Source: Methanobacteriota archaeon | GTDB taxonomy: Archaea; Halobacteriota; Methanomicrobia; Methanomicrobiales; Methanocorpusculaceae | Direction of reading: 5' to 3' | DNA: 64,000 nucleotides | Assembly (NCBI GenBank): GCA_023396065.1 | Contig: JAEWXF010000021.1 | Span: 46,955-110,954, forward strand | Shown: in pieces, positions 43,687 through 52,754 of the stretch | How positions within the stretch are numbered: the first letter of the stretch is position 1 | Layout of the letters: every line of letters begins with the position of its first letter | Position numbers and translations under genes: made by a program | The notes under the pieces: model-generated | The model's input: only the letters and a program-made list of their open reading frames with translations | Told to the model about the DNA's origin: nothing | Databases searched by the model: none

Positions 43687-43726
43687 GTTTGCTCTATTTT
43701 TCCAAAATAGCCAAAAAAGATAGGGT

Positions 43727-44521
43727 TTATCCCCGCTTTACCGCGTTTCTGTTTGCGCGATAGGATTTTTCCTTTGGGTCGAGCTTCATTGCCTGTTCAA
43801 ATGCGGCAACTGCATTTTCCCGTTCGCCCAGATACGCATATGCTGCGCCACGGATGCTGTGCAGTTCTGCGTCATTAGGTGCGGCAGTAATTGCCGAGTC
43901 CGCCAGACGCAGGGCTTCGGTATATTTTTCCCGCCGTACACAGAGATTGGCAAGTGCTTTGACCAGCCGGACTTCGTCCGGGACTGCGGCAATTCCGGTC
44001 CTGAGTACTGCTTCCGCGTCGTCATCCTGCTGCAGAGCGATCAGTGCGTAGGCTTTATGGAGCAGTGCTCCCACATGGACCGGGTCGATTGCCAGCGCTG
44101 CATCGCAGACGGAAACAGCCCCAGCTGCGTCATCGATCCGCAGCTGATATCCGGCCTTTGCGGCGAGCAGTGCCGGTGCATGCGGGTTGATTTCCAGTGC
44201 TGCGGCTACTGCGATGACCGCTTCCAGATATTTTCCTGCGGATGCAAGCAGCCGGGCTTTCTCTGCCAAAAACCGGTAATCGGTTGGAAACATCTCTGCT
44301 GATTTTGTATGACAGCCAAGTGCGGCGGTTGTTTCACCGGTCTGTTCCAGTAACAGACCGAGGTTGTACCAGACATCCGGGACTCCCGGCCTGAGTTTCA
44401 GGGACTCTTCGTAGCAGTAAATCGCTCCTTTTGCGTCGTTTGATGCAATCCGGTTCGCGGCTTCTTTACACCAGAGCACCGGGTCCGAGGGGTTTGCTAC
44501 CCGTGGTTTTTTCAGCGCCAT
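43727..44521 (-). CDS. Tetratricopeptide-repeat protein
   Basis: About 264 residues of TPR repeats: VWYNLGLLLEQTGETTAALGCH, YLEAVIAVAAALEINPHAPALL, and AYLGERENAVAAFEQAMKLDP near the C-terminus are typical 34-residue units. Such proteins act as scaffolds. The ATG at 44521 overlaps the upstream HPS-RraA stop as TAATG, so the two are likely coupled; an ATG at 44536 inside the upstream gene is less likely. The partner is unknown. Confidence 0.85.
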   Translation of the reverse strand: MALKKPRVANPSDPVLWCKEAANRIASNDAKGAIYCYEESLKLRPGVPDVWYNLGLLLEQTGETTAALGCHTKSAEMFPTDYRFLAEKARLLASAGKYLEAVIAVAAALEINPHAPALLAAKAGYQLRIDDAAGAVSVCDAALAIDPVHVGALLHKAYALIALQQDDDAEAVLRTGIAAVPDEVRLVKALANLCVRREKYTEALRLADSAITAAPNDAELHSIRGAAYAYLGERENAVAAFEQAMKLDPKEKSYRANRNAVKRG

Positions 44522-45804
44522 TATTTTTTCTCCCACCGCAGCAGCTGTGCTACGCTGCCGAGCGTTCCGCCCCGGCGTATTTCTTCCCGGATGCGGGTCT
44601 CGGTCTTGTATACTTCGACGGCACGCCGGGCAACTTCATATGCACGTTCCCGGGGGATAACGACGACTCCGGATTGATCGCCGATCAGCCAGTCCCCTGG
44701 CCGGACAATCTGACCGCAGCAGGTAATTTCTGCGTTTATTTCCCCGAATCCTTTGGGTTCTCCGGCGTTCGGCTGGACGGATTTTGCGAACACCGGGATG
44801 TCCAGGGTGAGGATGTCGTCCCAGTCGCGCACCGCGCCGTCGATGACAATTCCTGCGACCCCCCGGTTCTGTGCCGACCGGGTCGCAAGTTCACCCCACG
44901 GGGCGATGTCTGTCCGGCCGTCGTTGTTCAGTACGAGAATGTCTTCCGGGGAACAGAGATCAATTGCCTGCACTGGTTTTGACCAGTCACCGCCGAATGT
45001 CTGTACTGTTACGGCGCGTCCGATCATCTTATGCGGTACGTGCCGCTCTGCAAGACCGGCCATCGCTCCTTTCCGGTAGAGGGCATCGGTAACGTTTGGT
45101 GCGGAGACGGTTTTGAGCAGTTCCCGGATCTGTTCGTCCAGGGATGCGCCTGATGTTTTTTGCAGAGCCGGGTTATCCAGTGCGGTTCTGATCTCCTGTG
45201 CGGCGGATGTGACATCGGCAGCTTTGATGATTGTTCCGCCGACGATGACGATGTCAGCACCGCGTGCCGCTGCCGCAGCCGCGGATGCTGCGTCCAGACC
45301 TCCGGCAACGGCAATCTTCACCGGCAGGTTCCCCAGAACGTCCAGCAGATTCAGGGGATCTTTTCCCTCCATCTGCTGGTCGATACCGACGTGGGCGTTG
45401 AGTATCTGGACACCCATGTCCGCCAGTTCGCGGGCACGTGCGGGGACGTCTTTGACGTTCATCATATCCGCCATCAGTTCAACACCGTAGAGGGCGGCAC
45501 CCCGCAGGGCATCGGCAATGACGGCGTCATCTGCGGCGGCAAGTATACAGACAACGTTTGCTCCGGCCTTGGCTGCCATTTCTACTTCCAGGGCGCCGGT
45601 GTCGGAGGTCTTCAGGTCTGCTACGAGGGTGTGACGGGGAAAGAGGGACCGCAGTGTTCTGACAGCCTGCATTCCTTCACTTTTCACCAGCGGCGTTCCT
45701 ATTTCTATCCAGTCGGCGCCTCCGGCAACAGCTTCCCGGGCGATTACCGTCGCACGGGAGAGTTCGGTAAGATCCAACGCAACCTGCAATACCGGTCTGA
45801 CCAT
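44521..45804 (-). CDS. Hexulose-6-phosphate synthase fused to an RraA-like domain
   Basis: A 427-residue two-domain protein. Residues 1-210 are a hexulose-6-phosphate synthase barrel (QVALDLTELSRA, WIEIGTPLVKSEGM, LVADLKTSDTG, ILNAHVGIDQQM, IAVAGGLDAASA, IVIVGGTIIKA). Residues about 215-427 are an RraA/demethylmenaquinone methyltransferase-like fold (SAPNVTDALYRKGAM, GIVIDGAVRDWDDI, GDWLIGDQSGVVVIPRERA). In archaea lacking the oxidative pentose pathway, this synthase works in reverse to make ribulose 5-phosphate and formaldehyde. The role of the RraA part in such fusions is not settled; it lacks methyltransferase motifs. Confidence 0.9.
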   Translation of the reverse strand: MVRPVLQVALDLTELSRATVIAREAVAGGADWIEIGTPLVKSEGMQAVRTLRSLFPRHTLVADLKTSDTGALEVEMAAKAGANVVCILAAADDAVIADALRGAALYGVELMADMMNVKDVPARARELADMGVQILNAHVGIDQQMEGKDPLNLLDVLGNLPVKIAVAGGLDAASAAAAAARGADIVIVGGTIIKAADVTSAAQEIRTALDNPALQKTSGASLDEQIRELLKTVSAPNVTDALYRKGAMAGLAERHVPHKMIGRAVTVQTFGGDWSKPVQAIDLCSPEDILVLNNDGRTDIAPWGELATRSAQNRGVAGIVIDGAVRDWDDILTLDIPVFAKSVQPNAGEPKGFGEINAEITCCGQIVRPGDWLIGDQSGVVVIPRERAYEVARRAVEVYKTETRIREEIRRGGTLGSVAQLLRWEKK

Positions 45805-45884
45805 GGGAAATAGTTTGGAATGGGAAAGGGATAAGGGTTGTTCATTCAGAAAGGCTCTTTATGTTTCGTGCGCAAGGAGTATTT

Positions 45885-46415
45885 ATGAATGTGAGAAATC
45901 CCGGAATTGCCAATTTTGGTATTACAGTTATTCAATCACGCCACAGTGTCCGAAAGTTCAAAGACGAGGATATCCCTCAGGAGTTTGTCAGAAAAGCCCT
46001 GGAGTGTGCATCCAAGGCCCCGACCGGCAGAAATAAGCAGCCATGGATTTTTGTTGTTGTGAAAAACAAGGAGACTCTGGCAAAGATTGCGGAGCTTGCA
46101 CCGAACGGGAAGTTTATCGAAGGTGCAGCAATTGGGTTCCTGATCTTCGGGGAAGCTGACTGGAAGTTCACCGTGGAGGATTGTTCTGCGGCCACGGAAA
46201 ATCTGCTGCTTGCTCTCCATGCCTACGGCTACGGCGGATGCTGGATTGCCGGAAACCAGATGCCTTATGCGGACACGGTCCGAAATATGGTGTCGGTTCC
46301 GGAGACCTACAAATTAGTCTCTATTGTTGCGGCAGGTGTTCCTGACGTTGGCGGCATAACGCTTGCTGAGAAGACTCCGCTGGATAAGCTGGTCTTTGAA
46401 GAAAAGTACTGCTGA
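45885..46415 (+). CDS. Nitroreductase-family protein
   Basis: A 176-residue FMN-dependent protein: SRHSVRKFKDEDIPQEFV near the N-terminus, SKAPTGRNKQPWIFVVV, AATENLLLALHAYGYGGCWIAGN and the ending AEKTPLDKLVFEEKYC. AAGGAG five bases before the ATG at 45885 fixes this start over the one at 45861. It is divergent from the HPS-RraA gene. No ferredoxin domain is present, unlike the paralogue at 3012-3854. The substrate is unknown. Confidence 0.87.
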   Translation: MNVRNPGIANFGITVIQSRHSVRKFKDEDIPQEFVRKALECASKAPTGRNKQPWIFVVVKNKETLAKIAELAPNGKFIEGAAIGFLIFGEADWKFTVEDCSAATENLLLALHAYGYGGCWIAGNQMPYADTVRNMVSVPETYKLVSIVAAGVPDVGGITLAEKTPLDKLVFEEKYC

Positions 46416-46523
46416 ATTTTCCCGTAACTCTTTTTTTGCGATTTCCGGTTGCCAGAGACAGTGTCTATCGTTTGTGACACGCAGAGTCCACGCTAAACAA
46501 TTCTTACGCGAAAAACAGACGTT

Positions 46524-46540
46524 GTGAGCCAAAAGCTCAC
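46524..46540 (-). terminator. Hairpin just past leuS
   Basis: A perfect 6-bp inverted repeat GTGAGC/GCTCAC with a five-base loop lies two bases beyond the leuS stop. On the minus strand it is followed a few bases on by TGTTTTTC. This could end the hisF-leuS run. Confidence 0.4.
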
Positions 46541-46542
46541 AC

Positions 46543-49323
46543 TTAGTCAACCACAATTGCCGGTTTAAACGGCAGAGCCGCACGGGCTTTCGGATGCGCA
46601 CTTGATGCAGCCGCAATAATCTCCACAGAAAGACCGGACTCCTTTTCCAGGAATATCCGTGCTGCCATAAAGATCGCCATCTCATCCACACCCTGCGCAA
46701 TCGAGGCAACCAGTTCCGGCGGCAGACTGTGGATCAGCTTCACCGTCTGCACAGCAGCATCGCTCGCATCTTTCCCCATTGCCCGGAGACGCTCCTGTGC
46801 CATCACCGTCTTCACCACGGAACGCTTATCCTCCGCAGATGCCACAATACCGAACACCTCGTGTTTCCACGCCGGAGCCACAAAGATGCTCACCTTCTTT
46901 GCCTCAATCTGCACCAGTTTCAGAATCGACTGAATATCCTCAACCGTCCGCTGCAGCAGCTCCTCGGAAACCTCAACCGATTCATTGATCAGCGCCGGAT
47001 CCGCAACCGGCCACGGTGCAAACGAAACCAGACCCTCATGTCCGGTCTCCGCCCACAGCTTCTCCGCAGTATACGGAATAACTGGCGCCATCATCCGGAC
47101 CCACACAGACATAACATCCGTAAGGACCGCCGTACCGTTCGAACCCTCCGGTAGCCGTCTCCGGTACCAGGCCAGGTCCGATACAACACCGTTATAGGCC
47201 TCCTGCAGAGCCTGACGCGTCTGGAACGCACGCAGACACCGGGTAGCACCAGCAACTCTCCGCTGCATCCGAGAAACCAGCCACGCATCAATCGGTGCCG
47301 CACCGGTCGCATCAGCAGCATCCAGAATCATCTGCCACATCCGCTCAATCTGCTTCTTCACCGACAGAACCAGCTCATTTCTCCAGTCAAAGTCCTGCCA
47401 CGGCTCAGCACTGCCCACGAGGAACATCCGCACCGTATCCGCACCGAACTCATTCGCCGCATCCTCAAGCAGGAACACATTGCCCTTCGAAGACGACATC
47501 TTCATACCGTTCAGCAGACCCATCCCGAACACCACCATACCTTTCGGCTGCAGCTCCTCCGGGAAAATCGCCTTGTGGTGGAACAGCTGGAACGTCAGAT
47601 GGTTCGAGATCAGATCCTTTGCGCTGAACCGGAAATCATACGGATACCAGTACAGGAACTCGCCCCGCAGATCCTCCAGCGTAGCCGCATCCACCGGCAG
47701 CGCATGCACATCGCCCTTTCCAAGGAAAATATAATCAAACACCGCAGGCGTCAGCTTCTCCGCAGGAATCTTCGTAATCTTATGGGCGATCGTATAATAT
47801 GACATGTAAATCGTCGAGTCCGACAGCGGCTCAAACAGCCACTTCGGATCCCACGGAACATGCGTTCCGAGGCCCACCCGGCGGGTACACGGCCACTCTT
47901 TCAGCCAGTCCACCGTCCGCTCAAACTCAGCACGGACCTCCGGCGGAACCAGCTCCATCTTCGGCAGCTGTGCGTGAACCTGCGCCTTCCAGTCCTGATC
48001 ACCGTAGTTCAGGAACCACTGATCATCCAGAATCTTCACATAGACCCGGTTTCCGCAGCGGCAGATAACCCGCTTCTGGCTCATATCATGGAACAGAATA
48101 CTACCGCGCTCAGCCAGGAACTCCTTCGTCACATCTTCCCGGGCCTGCCGCACCGACTTTCCGGCATGGGGACCGCAGTTTGCATTCAGTTTTCCTTTCG
48201 AAAACTCAGCAGTATACAGCTCCTGTGTCAGATCATCCATCCGGGGATCATCCTGATGCGGAATCTTATTCTTTTCCACAATATCCTGTGCAGGAATCGT
48301 CCCGAAGTTCGGCACCGTAACCAGCGGAATCGGCACAATATCCGTATACGTACCCTGCTGCTGCAGATCACGCAGAGCAATGTAGTCAAACGGAGCATGG
48401 GCCGGAACACTCATCACCAGACCGGACCCCATATCCGGATCAACAAAAGAAGCCGGCAGAATCGGCACATCCGCACCGCTGACCGGATGCTTTGCCGCTT
48501 TATCCACCAGCTCCGCACCGGAGATGGTGCCTAACTCAGTAACGGTATGCTTCTGCATCCGCAGCTTCACCGCAGCCTCCGAACTGATAATCCACTTCTC
48601 GCCGTCAACCTCGGCTTTCAGGTACGTTACCTCAGGATTCGCCCACAGGTTTGTCACACCGAAGATGGTCTCAGGCCGGAGCGTCGCGGTTGGAATGAAA
48701 AACTCTCCGAACTGATACTTCACCAGCACAAAATGCATGATCTCTGCGGTATCTCCCTCCAGCAGATCATGGTCTCCCACCGGCTGATCGCAGTTCGGAC
48801 AGTACCGCACCGGATACTCGCCCTTTACCACTTTCCCCTGTCCATAAACATGGGAATACTGCCACTCGATGAACTTACTGTACTGCGGAATAATCGTCGT
48901 AAACCGGCGGCGCCAGTCGATCGACAGACCCAGCTGCTTCATCACCCGCTCATACTCGTCGGCAAAGTAGTTCACGATCACAATCGGATCCGTAAACGAT
49001 GCAAGGATATCCTGCGGCACCCGGTAGAGACCGCCGTACAGCTTCAGGGTCTTTTCATCCTGCTTGGCAATCCGCTTGGCAATACCCAGGACTGGGGCAC
49101 CCGTAACATGGAACGCCATCGGGAACAGCACCTGTTTTCCCTGCATCCGCCAGAACCGTGCCACCACATCGGGCACAATGTATGTTCTGCCGTGTCCCAC
49201 ATGCATCGCACCGCTCGGATAGGGGAATGCAACGTTAATATAGAATTTTTCTTTTTCTGCGGACGGATTTGATTCAAAAGCCGGGATCCACGTAGAACGG
49301 ATCTCCTGCTCAACCTCACTCAT
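46543..49323 (-). CDS. leuS: Leucyl-tRNA synthetase, archaeal type
   Basis: About 926 residues, normal for archaeal LeuRS. The HIGH-like motif is PYPSGAMHVGHGRTY near residue 40 and the KMSKS-like motif is KMSSSKGNVF near 620. Between them lies the CP1 editing domain. The ATG at 49323 gives MSEVEQEI; an in-frame ATG at 49350 overlaps the stop region of the PINc gene and is less likely. It is the last gene of the minus-strand run that begins at hisF. Confidence 0.95.
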   Translation of the reverse strand: MSEVEQEIRSTWIPAFESNPSAEKEKFYINVAFPYPSGAMHVGHGRTYIVPDVVARFWRMQGKQVLFPMAFHVTGAPVLGIAKRIAKQDEKTLKLYGGLYRVPQDILASFTDPIVIVNYFADEYERVMKQLGLSIDWRRRFTTIIPQYSKFIEWQYSHVYGQGKVVKGEYPVRYCPNCDQPVGDHDLLEGDTAEIMHFVLVKYQFGEFFIPTATLRPETIFGVTNLWANPEVTYLKAEVDGEKWIISSEAAVKLRMQKHTVTELGTISGAELVDKAAKHPVSGADVPILPASFVDPDMGSGLVMSVPAHAPFDYIALRDLQQQGTYTDIVPIPLVTVPNFGTIPAQDIVEKNKIPHQDDPRMDDLTQELYTAEFSKGKLNANCGPHAGKSVRQAREDVTKEFLAERGSILFHDMSQKRVICRCGNRVYVKILDDQWFLNYGDQDWKAQVHAQLPKMELVPPEVRAEFERTVDWLKEWPCTRRVGLGTHVPWDPKWLFEPLSDSTIYMSYYTIAHKITKIPAEKLTPAVFDYIFLGKGDVHALPVDAATLEDLRGEFLYWYPYDFRFSAKDLISNHLTFQLFHHKAIFPEELQPKGMVVFGMGLLNGMKMSSSKGNVFLLEDAANEFGADTVRMFLVGSAEPWQDFDWRNELVLSVKKQIERMWQMILDAADATGAAPIDAWLVSRMQRRVAGATRCLRAFQTRQALQEAYNGVVSDLAWYRRRLPEGSNGTAVLTDVMSVWVRMMAPVIPYTAEKLWAETGHEGLVSFAPWPVADPALINESVEVSEELLQRTVEDIQSILKLVQIEAKKVSIFVAPAWKHEVFGIVASAEDKRSVVKTVMAQERLRAMGKDASDAAVQTVKLIHSLPPELVASIAQGVDEMAIFMAARIFLEKESGLSVEIIAAASSAHPKARAALPFKPAIVVD

Positions 49324-49352
49324 AACGAACTCTTTTGTCAACGTAACCACCT

Positions 49353-51431
49353 TTAGTCAACAGGACGGATTTTTAACTCTTCGCCGGCTCCATAGCGCCG
49401 GATCATCTCCATAGCGATACTACTGTTCCGTGCCAGATGAATTTCCCCGCGGGCATCAACCGTTGCGGTAAACAGATACTCCTTGCCGGAGAACAGATCA
49501 ACGATCTTACCCGTATACTCAGGGCAGATCAGGGCTAGCTGCTTCTTTTCGCTGCGAATTTTGAAAGCAGCCATATGGCCGGCAGGGGTGGAAACCTCGT
49601 CGGAATCTGTGGTCTTTTCACGTCCCGGCAGGTCGGAAAGCGGCCGGACATCAATACCGACACCGACCTTACTGACGACTGCGGCGATGTTCTTACCGGC
49701 TTTTCCGATCGCGGCAGGAACATCCGCATCATCAATATACACAGCTGCCTTGGTATCGTTGATCATCCGAACGATAATGTCACCTTCGGTGAACCGGCTG
49801 ATCTCTTTTTGAATCTCCTTTTCGAGGACAATCCAGGCCGGGTTATCTTCAGTAACCTCATAGGTCGGCATGGAATGAACCGGCGGCGGCACACGATCCT
49901 CATCCTGACCGCTTTCTGCGTCAGTCTCGTCTGGGGATGCGGATTCCTGCACCTCCGCTGTTTCCTTGGCAATACCCACGCTCTCAGCGGATACCGGTTC
50001 TGCATGGATTACCTGTACAGGTGCTGCGGTTGCGATGGCCGGTACCGCAGATGCGGCGGGATCGGCTGCGGGTACGCCGCCGTCCTGCGTAACCATAACC
50101 TCGCCTTCATAACGGAACGCTTCCGCAGCAATTTCACCGGTAATAATATTCGTGAACCGAATAATCGGCCGTACCTGCGGATCGCCGATCTTATCGAGGG
50201 CCGCAGGGACGCCGAAGACCGTACTGACGTTGTACAGGTCAGAGATGTCACCTGCTTTCACGAAGACGACGGTGGCGACAATCTGTGGAATCAGGTTGAG
50301 GTCAACGAGACTTGCAAGCCGGATGAGGGCATCGGCAGCAGACCGTGCGTGCAGACCGCCGATTACTTTGATACCGGAGAGCCGCAGATCGGCAAAGACT
50401 GCAAGCTCCTCAGATCTGCGCATCTCATCAAAGACAACATAGTCCGGCCTGAGGAGGGTGAGCACCTCGCCGGTTGCAGCAATGCTGCCGTCAAGGGCGG
50501 TGTACTGCGTGATTTTATCGGGGACCATCAGGTCACGGGGTGACTCAATGGTTTTGACGATGCAGTTTGCATCGGAGAGGTAGGTGGCGATGTTCTGTTC
50601 CAGCGTGGATTTCCCCGAACCCGGCTGCCCGACAATCAGCATGCCGCCGTTCCCGAGTTTCAGCCGTTCTTTGAGGGCTGCGGCGAAGTTGTAGGAGTCA
50701 AAGGAGACTTCACGGGTCGGCCGCACGATGGTGATTTCAATACCGTCGGAGAAGGGAGGGCGGGTTGTGGTGATCCGCATGCTGCCGATCTGCGAAACGG
50801 TAACGCCTGGCATCTCGACTTCAACGAATCCGTCCGGGTGACGTTTCGCACGTTCCAGACAGTCCTGCGCGATTGCCCGTAGTTCGTACTCGGTTGCGGG
50901 TGCTTCACGGATATGGACCAGCCGGGATTCACGGATGTTGCCTTTGCGGGCATAGGGGGCAACGTTTTCCTTGAGATAGACGGCGAAGGTGTTTTCATCG
51001 AAAAATTCGTCGATTAACAGCGGAGAGAAGTTATCGGTAATCTCCGGTCTGAGGTAGACGACGGTGATGCCTTTGGCACGCGCGACCTCTGCCTGGACGT
51101 AATCACTGGTGAGGAATGTGGCATTGTGGGCGATTGCCACCTCACGGATCATGGAGTCGATCTCTCCGCCGCCGGCGAGTTTTACCTGTTCTAGTTTGGG
51201 GCGGGACCCGACATATTTAAGATTGATGAGTCCCTCTTCCTGCATTTTGCAGAGCTTTTGTAGTTCGGACAAACCGGAAAAGCCTATTTCACGTCCCTGG
51301 TTGGCCTGCGCTTCCAGCTCGGCGAAGACCGCTTCGGGTATAATTATCGTTGCGCCACGATATTCGCCCTGTTCTATCAGGGTAGTGACGCGTCCGTCGA
51401 TGACGACGCTGGTATCTGGTACGAGTATCAT
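49353..51431 (-). CDS. PINc-PilT ATPase-KH domain protein
   Basis: A 692-residue archaeal protein with three parts. An N-terminal PIN ribonuclease-like domain has the acidic residues in LVPDTSVVIDGRV, VFAELEAQ and FLTSDYVQAEVA. A central PilT/VirB11-type ATPase has Walker A VGQPGSGKSTLEQN near residue 268 and VVFDEMRRSEE. A C-terminal KH domain shows AAIGKAGKNIAAVV near 560. An Ala/Pro/Glu-rich linker of about 80 residues precedes the KH domain. The combination suggests an RNA-processing machine; its target is unknown. It lies between hisI and leuS. Confidence 0.87.
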   Translation of the reverse strand: MILVPDTSVVIDGRVTTLIEQGEYRGATIIIPEAVFAELEAQANQGREIGFSGLSELQKLCKMQEEGLINLKYVGSRPKLEQVKLAGGGEIDSMIREVAIAHNATFLTSDYVQAEVARAKGITVVYLRPEITDNFSPLLIDEFFDENTFAVYLKENVAPYARKGNIRESRLVHIREAPATEYELRAIAQDCLERAKRHPDGFVEVEMPGVTVSQIGSMRITTTRPPFSDGIEITIVRPTREVSFDSYNFAAALKERLKLGNGGMLIVGQPGSGKSTLEQNIATYLSDANCIVKTIESPRDLMVPDKITQYTALDGSIAATGEVLTLLRPDYVVFDEMRRSEELAVFADLRLSGIKVIGGLHARSAADALIRLASLVDLNLIPQIVATVVFVKAGDISDLYNVSTVFGVPAALDKIGDPQVRPIIRFTNIITGEIAAEAFRYEGEVMVTQDGGVPAADPAASAVPAIATAAPVQVIHAEPVSAESVGIAKETAEVQESASPDETDAESGQDEDRVPPPVHSMPTYEVTEDNPAWIVLEKEIQKEISRFTEGDIIVRMINDTKAAVYIDDADVPAAIGKAGKNIAAVVSKVGVGIDVRPLSDLPGREKTTDSDEVSTPAGHMAAFKIRSEKKQLALICPEYTGKIVDLFSGKEYLFTATVDARGEIHLARNSSIAMEMIRRYGAGEELKIRPVD

Positions 51432-51485
51432 AAAAAATCTACCATTATTTATGGGAAGCCAATATGATATTAGGTCTACTCTTCA

Positions 51486-51857
51486 TCAGTGGTACATCTG
51501 CTTCGGGTCGCGCATCTGCGGGAGAATTACCGTGCCGTCAAGGGTGCGGTAGAAGCAGCTCAGATAGCCTTCGTGGCAGGCGCAGCCAGTCTGTTCTACG
51601 AGGTAGAGGAGGCAGTCGGCGTCGCAGTCCACGCGGATATCGATGATTTTCTGCAGGTTGCCGCTTTCTTCACCCTTTTTCCAGAGTTTCTGCCGCGATC
51701 TGCTGTAGTAGTGGGCGTATCCCGTTGCCCTGGTGAGGGCAACGGCTTCGGCATTTGCATAGGCAAACATGAGGACCGTTTTGGTGACGCTGTCCTGTAC
51801 GACGACCGGAATAAGGCCGGCCTGATACTGGAGTTCAGTCAGGAGATCAGGTGACAT
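51486..51857 (-). CDS. hisI: Phosphoribosyl-AMP cyclohydrolase
   Basis: A 123-residue enzyme of histidine synthesis that opens the adenine ring of phosphoribosyl-AMP. The zinc- and magnesium-binding sequence IRVDCDADCLLYLVEQTG is visible near residue 77, with CHEGYLSCFYR following, and GYAHYYSRSRQKLWKKGEESG upstream. No HisE (pyrophosphohydrolase) domain is fused. hisF lies four genes upstream in the same run. Confidence 0.95.
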   Translation of the reverse strand: MSPDLLTELQYQAGLIPVVVQDSVTKTVLMFAYANAEAVALTRATGYAHYYSRSRQKLWKKGEESGNLQKIIDIRVDCDADCLLYLVEQTGCACHEGYLSCFYRTLDGTVILPQMRDPKQMYH

Positions 51858-51903
51858 TCTGTATCTGTATTGGGGGGGAGAGGAGTTATGTTCGTCGGCG
51901 CTT

Positions 51904-52167
51904 TTACCGTCGCACCCGGGTCATATCCAGGCAGTAACCCCGGAACTCTGTTTCCAGCCGGTCCCCGCGAAGCCGGATGTTGTGTTCCTCGCCGTGGGCG
52001 CAGATATGGTAGATTCCGCAGTCCCTGGCTTCCCACGTGAACGGTTCGTTCACGTTGTGTCCCAGAACTTTTCCACAGGCAACTCCGGTTCCGTCCGGGG
52101 AGAACCGGCAGTGCATGGTGCCGACCAACAGGACGGTTTTCGTCCAGTCACCAACGATCGGATCCAT
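51904..52167 (-). CDS. Conserved small protein of unknown function
   Basis: About 87 residues that I do not recognise. The start at 52167 (MDPIVGDWT) overlaps the upstream methyltransferase end by 20 bases, indicating coupling. It has cysteines in MHCRFSPD, GVACGK, ARDCGIYHICAHG and a YCLDM near the end; the pattern of beta strands resembles a small barrel. It lies in a histidine-gene run, so co-expression with hisF and hisI is likely. Confidence 0.65.
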   Translation of the reverse strand: MDPIVGDWTKTVLLVGTMHCRFSPDGTGVACGKVLGHNVNEPFTWEARDCGIYHICAHGEEHNIRLRGDRLETEFRGYCLDMTRVRR

Positions 52168-52753
52168 TACAATCCCTCCGGAACACACCACATAGTTCTT
52201 CCCGGTGATACATTGTGCCGCGAATACGCATATTCCATGCAGATACGGTAAGCGTTCCCTCGCCAAAAACATCTTGGAGTTCTGCGGTATCGAAGTAGTG
52301 CGTTACTACTCCGTCGCCCCGCAGAAACGAGTGTTTCTCGGTTTCCCTCCCTTTGCCGTACCGCATGTCATTACGGGAGAATACTTTGCAAAAAATGGTG
52401 CCGCACGGCCTGAGTACCCGATACATTTCCCGGGCGGCTGCCGGTATTTCCGCGCCGGACAGGTGTCCCAGAACATGCCAGCAGAATACTGCATCAAATG
52501 AGTTGTCCGGGAACGGGAGTGCACAGATGTCACCGAGAATTACTGGCGGTTCACAGGATGCGGCAAGCCGGACCGCATGCGGTGAACTGTCCACGCCGAC
52601 TGCAGTCCAGCCGGCTGCCGTCATTGCCGCGAGAGTTTTGCCGTTCCCGCATCCGGTCTCCAGAACCCGTGATCGGGGGGGCAGATCCGGGAGGGTGCCT
52701 GCCGCTCCTCCCCATAAGGCGCCACGGGTCCGGTAGTCTTCGTCCCAGCCCAT
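52148..52753 (-). CDS. Class I SAM-dependent methyltransferase
   Basis: About 201 residues. The SAM-binding motif is VLETGCGNGKTLAAM near residue 30, with VGVDSSPHAVRLA, ILGDICALPFPDNSFDAVFCWHVLGHL and MYRVLRPCGTIFCKVF completing the fold. The ATG at 52753 lies one base after the hisF stop and is preferred over one seven codons earlier. The substrate is unknown; small methyltransferases are frequent beside archaeal his genes. Confidence 0.85.
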   Translation of the reverse strand: MGWDEDYRTRGALWGGAAGTLPDLPPRSRVLETGCGNGKTLAAMTAAGWTAVGVDSSPHAVRLAASCEPPVILGDICALPFPDNSFDAVFCWHVLGHLSGAEIPAAAREMYRVLRPCGTIFCKVFSRNDMRYGKGRETEKHSFLRGDGVVTHYFDTAELQDVFGEGTLTVSAWNMRIRGTMYHREELCGVFRRDCNGSDRW

Positions 52754-52754
52754 A

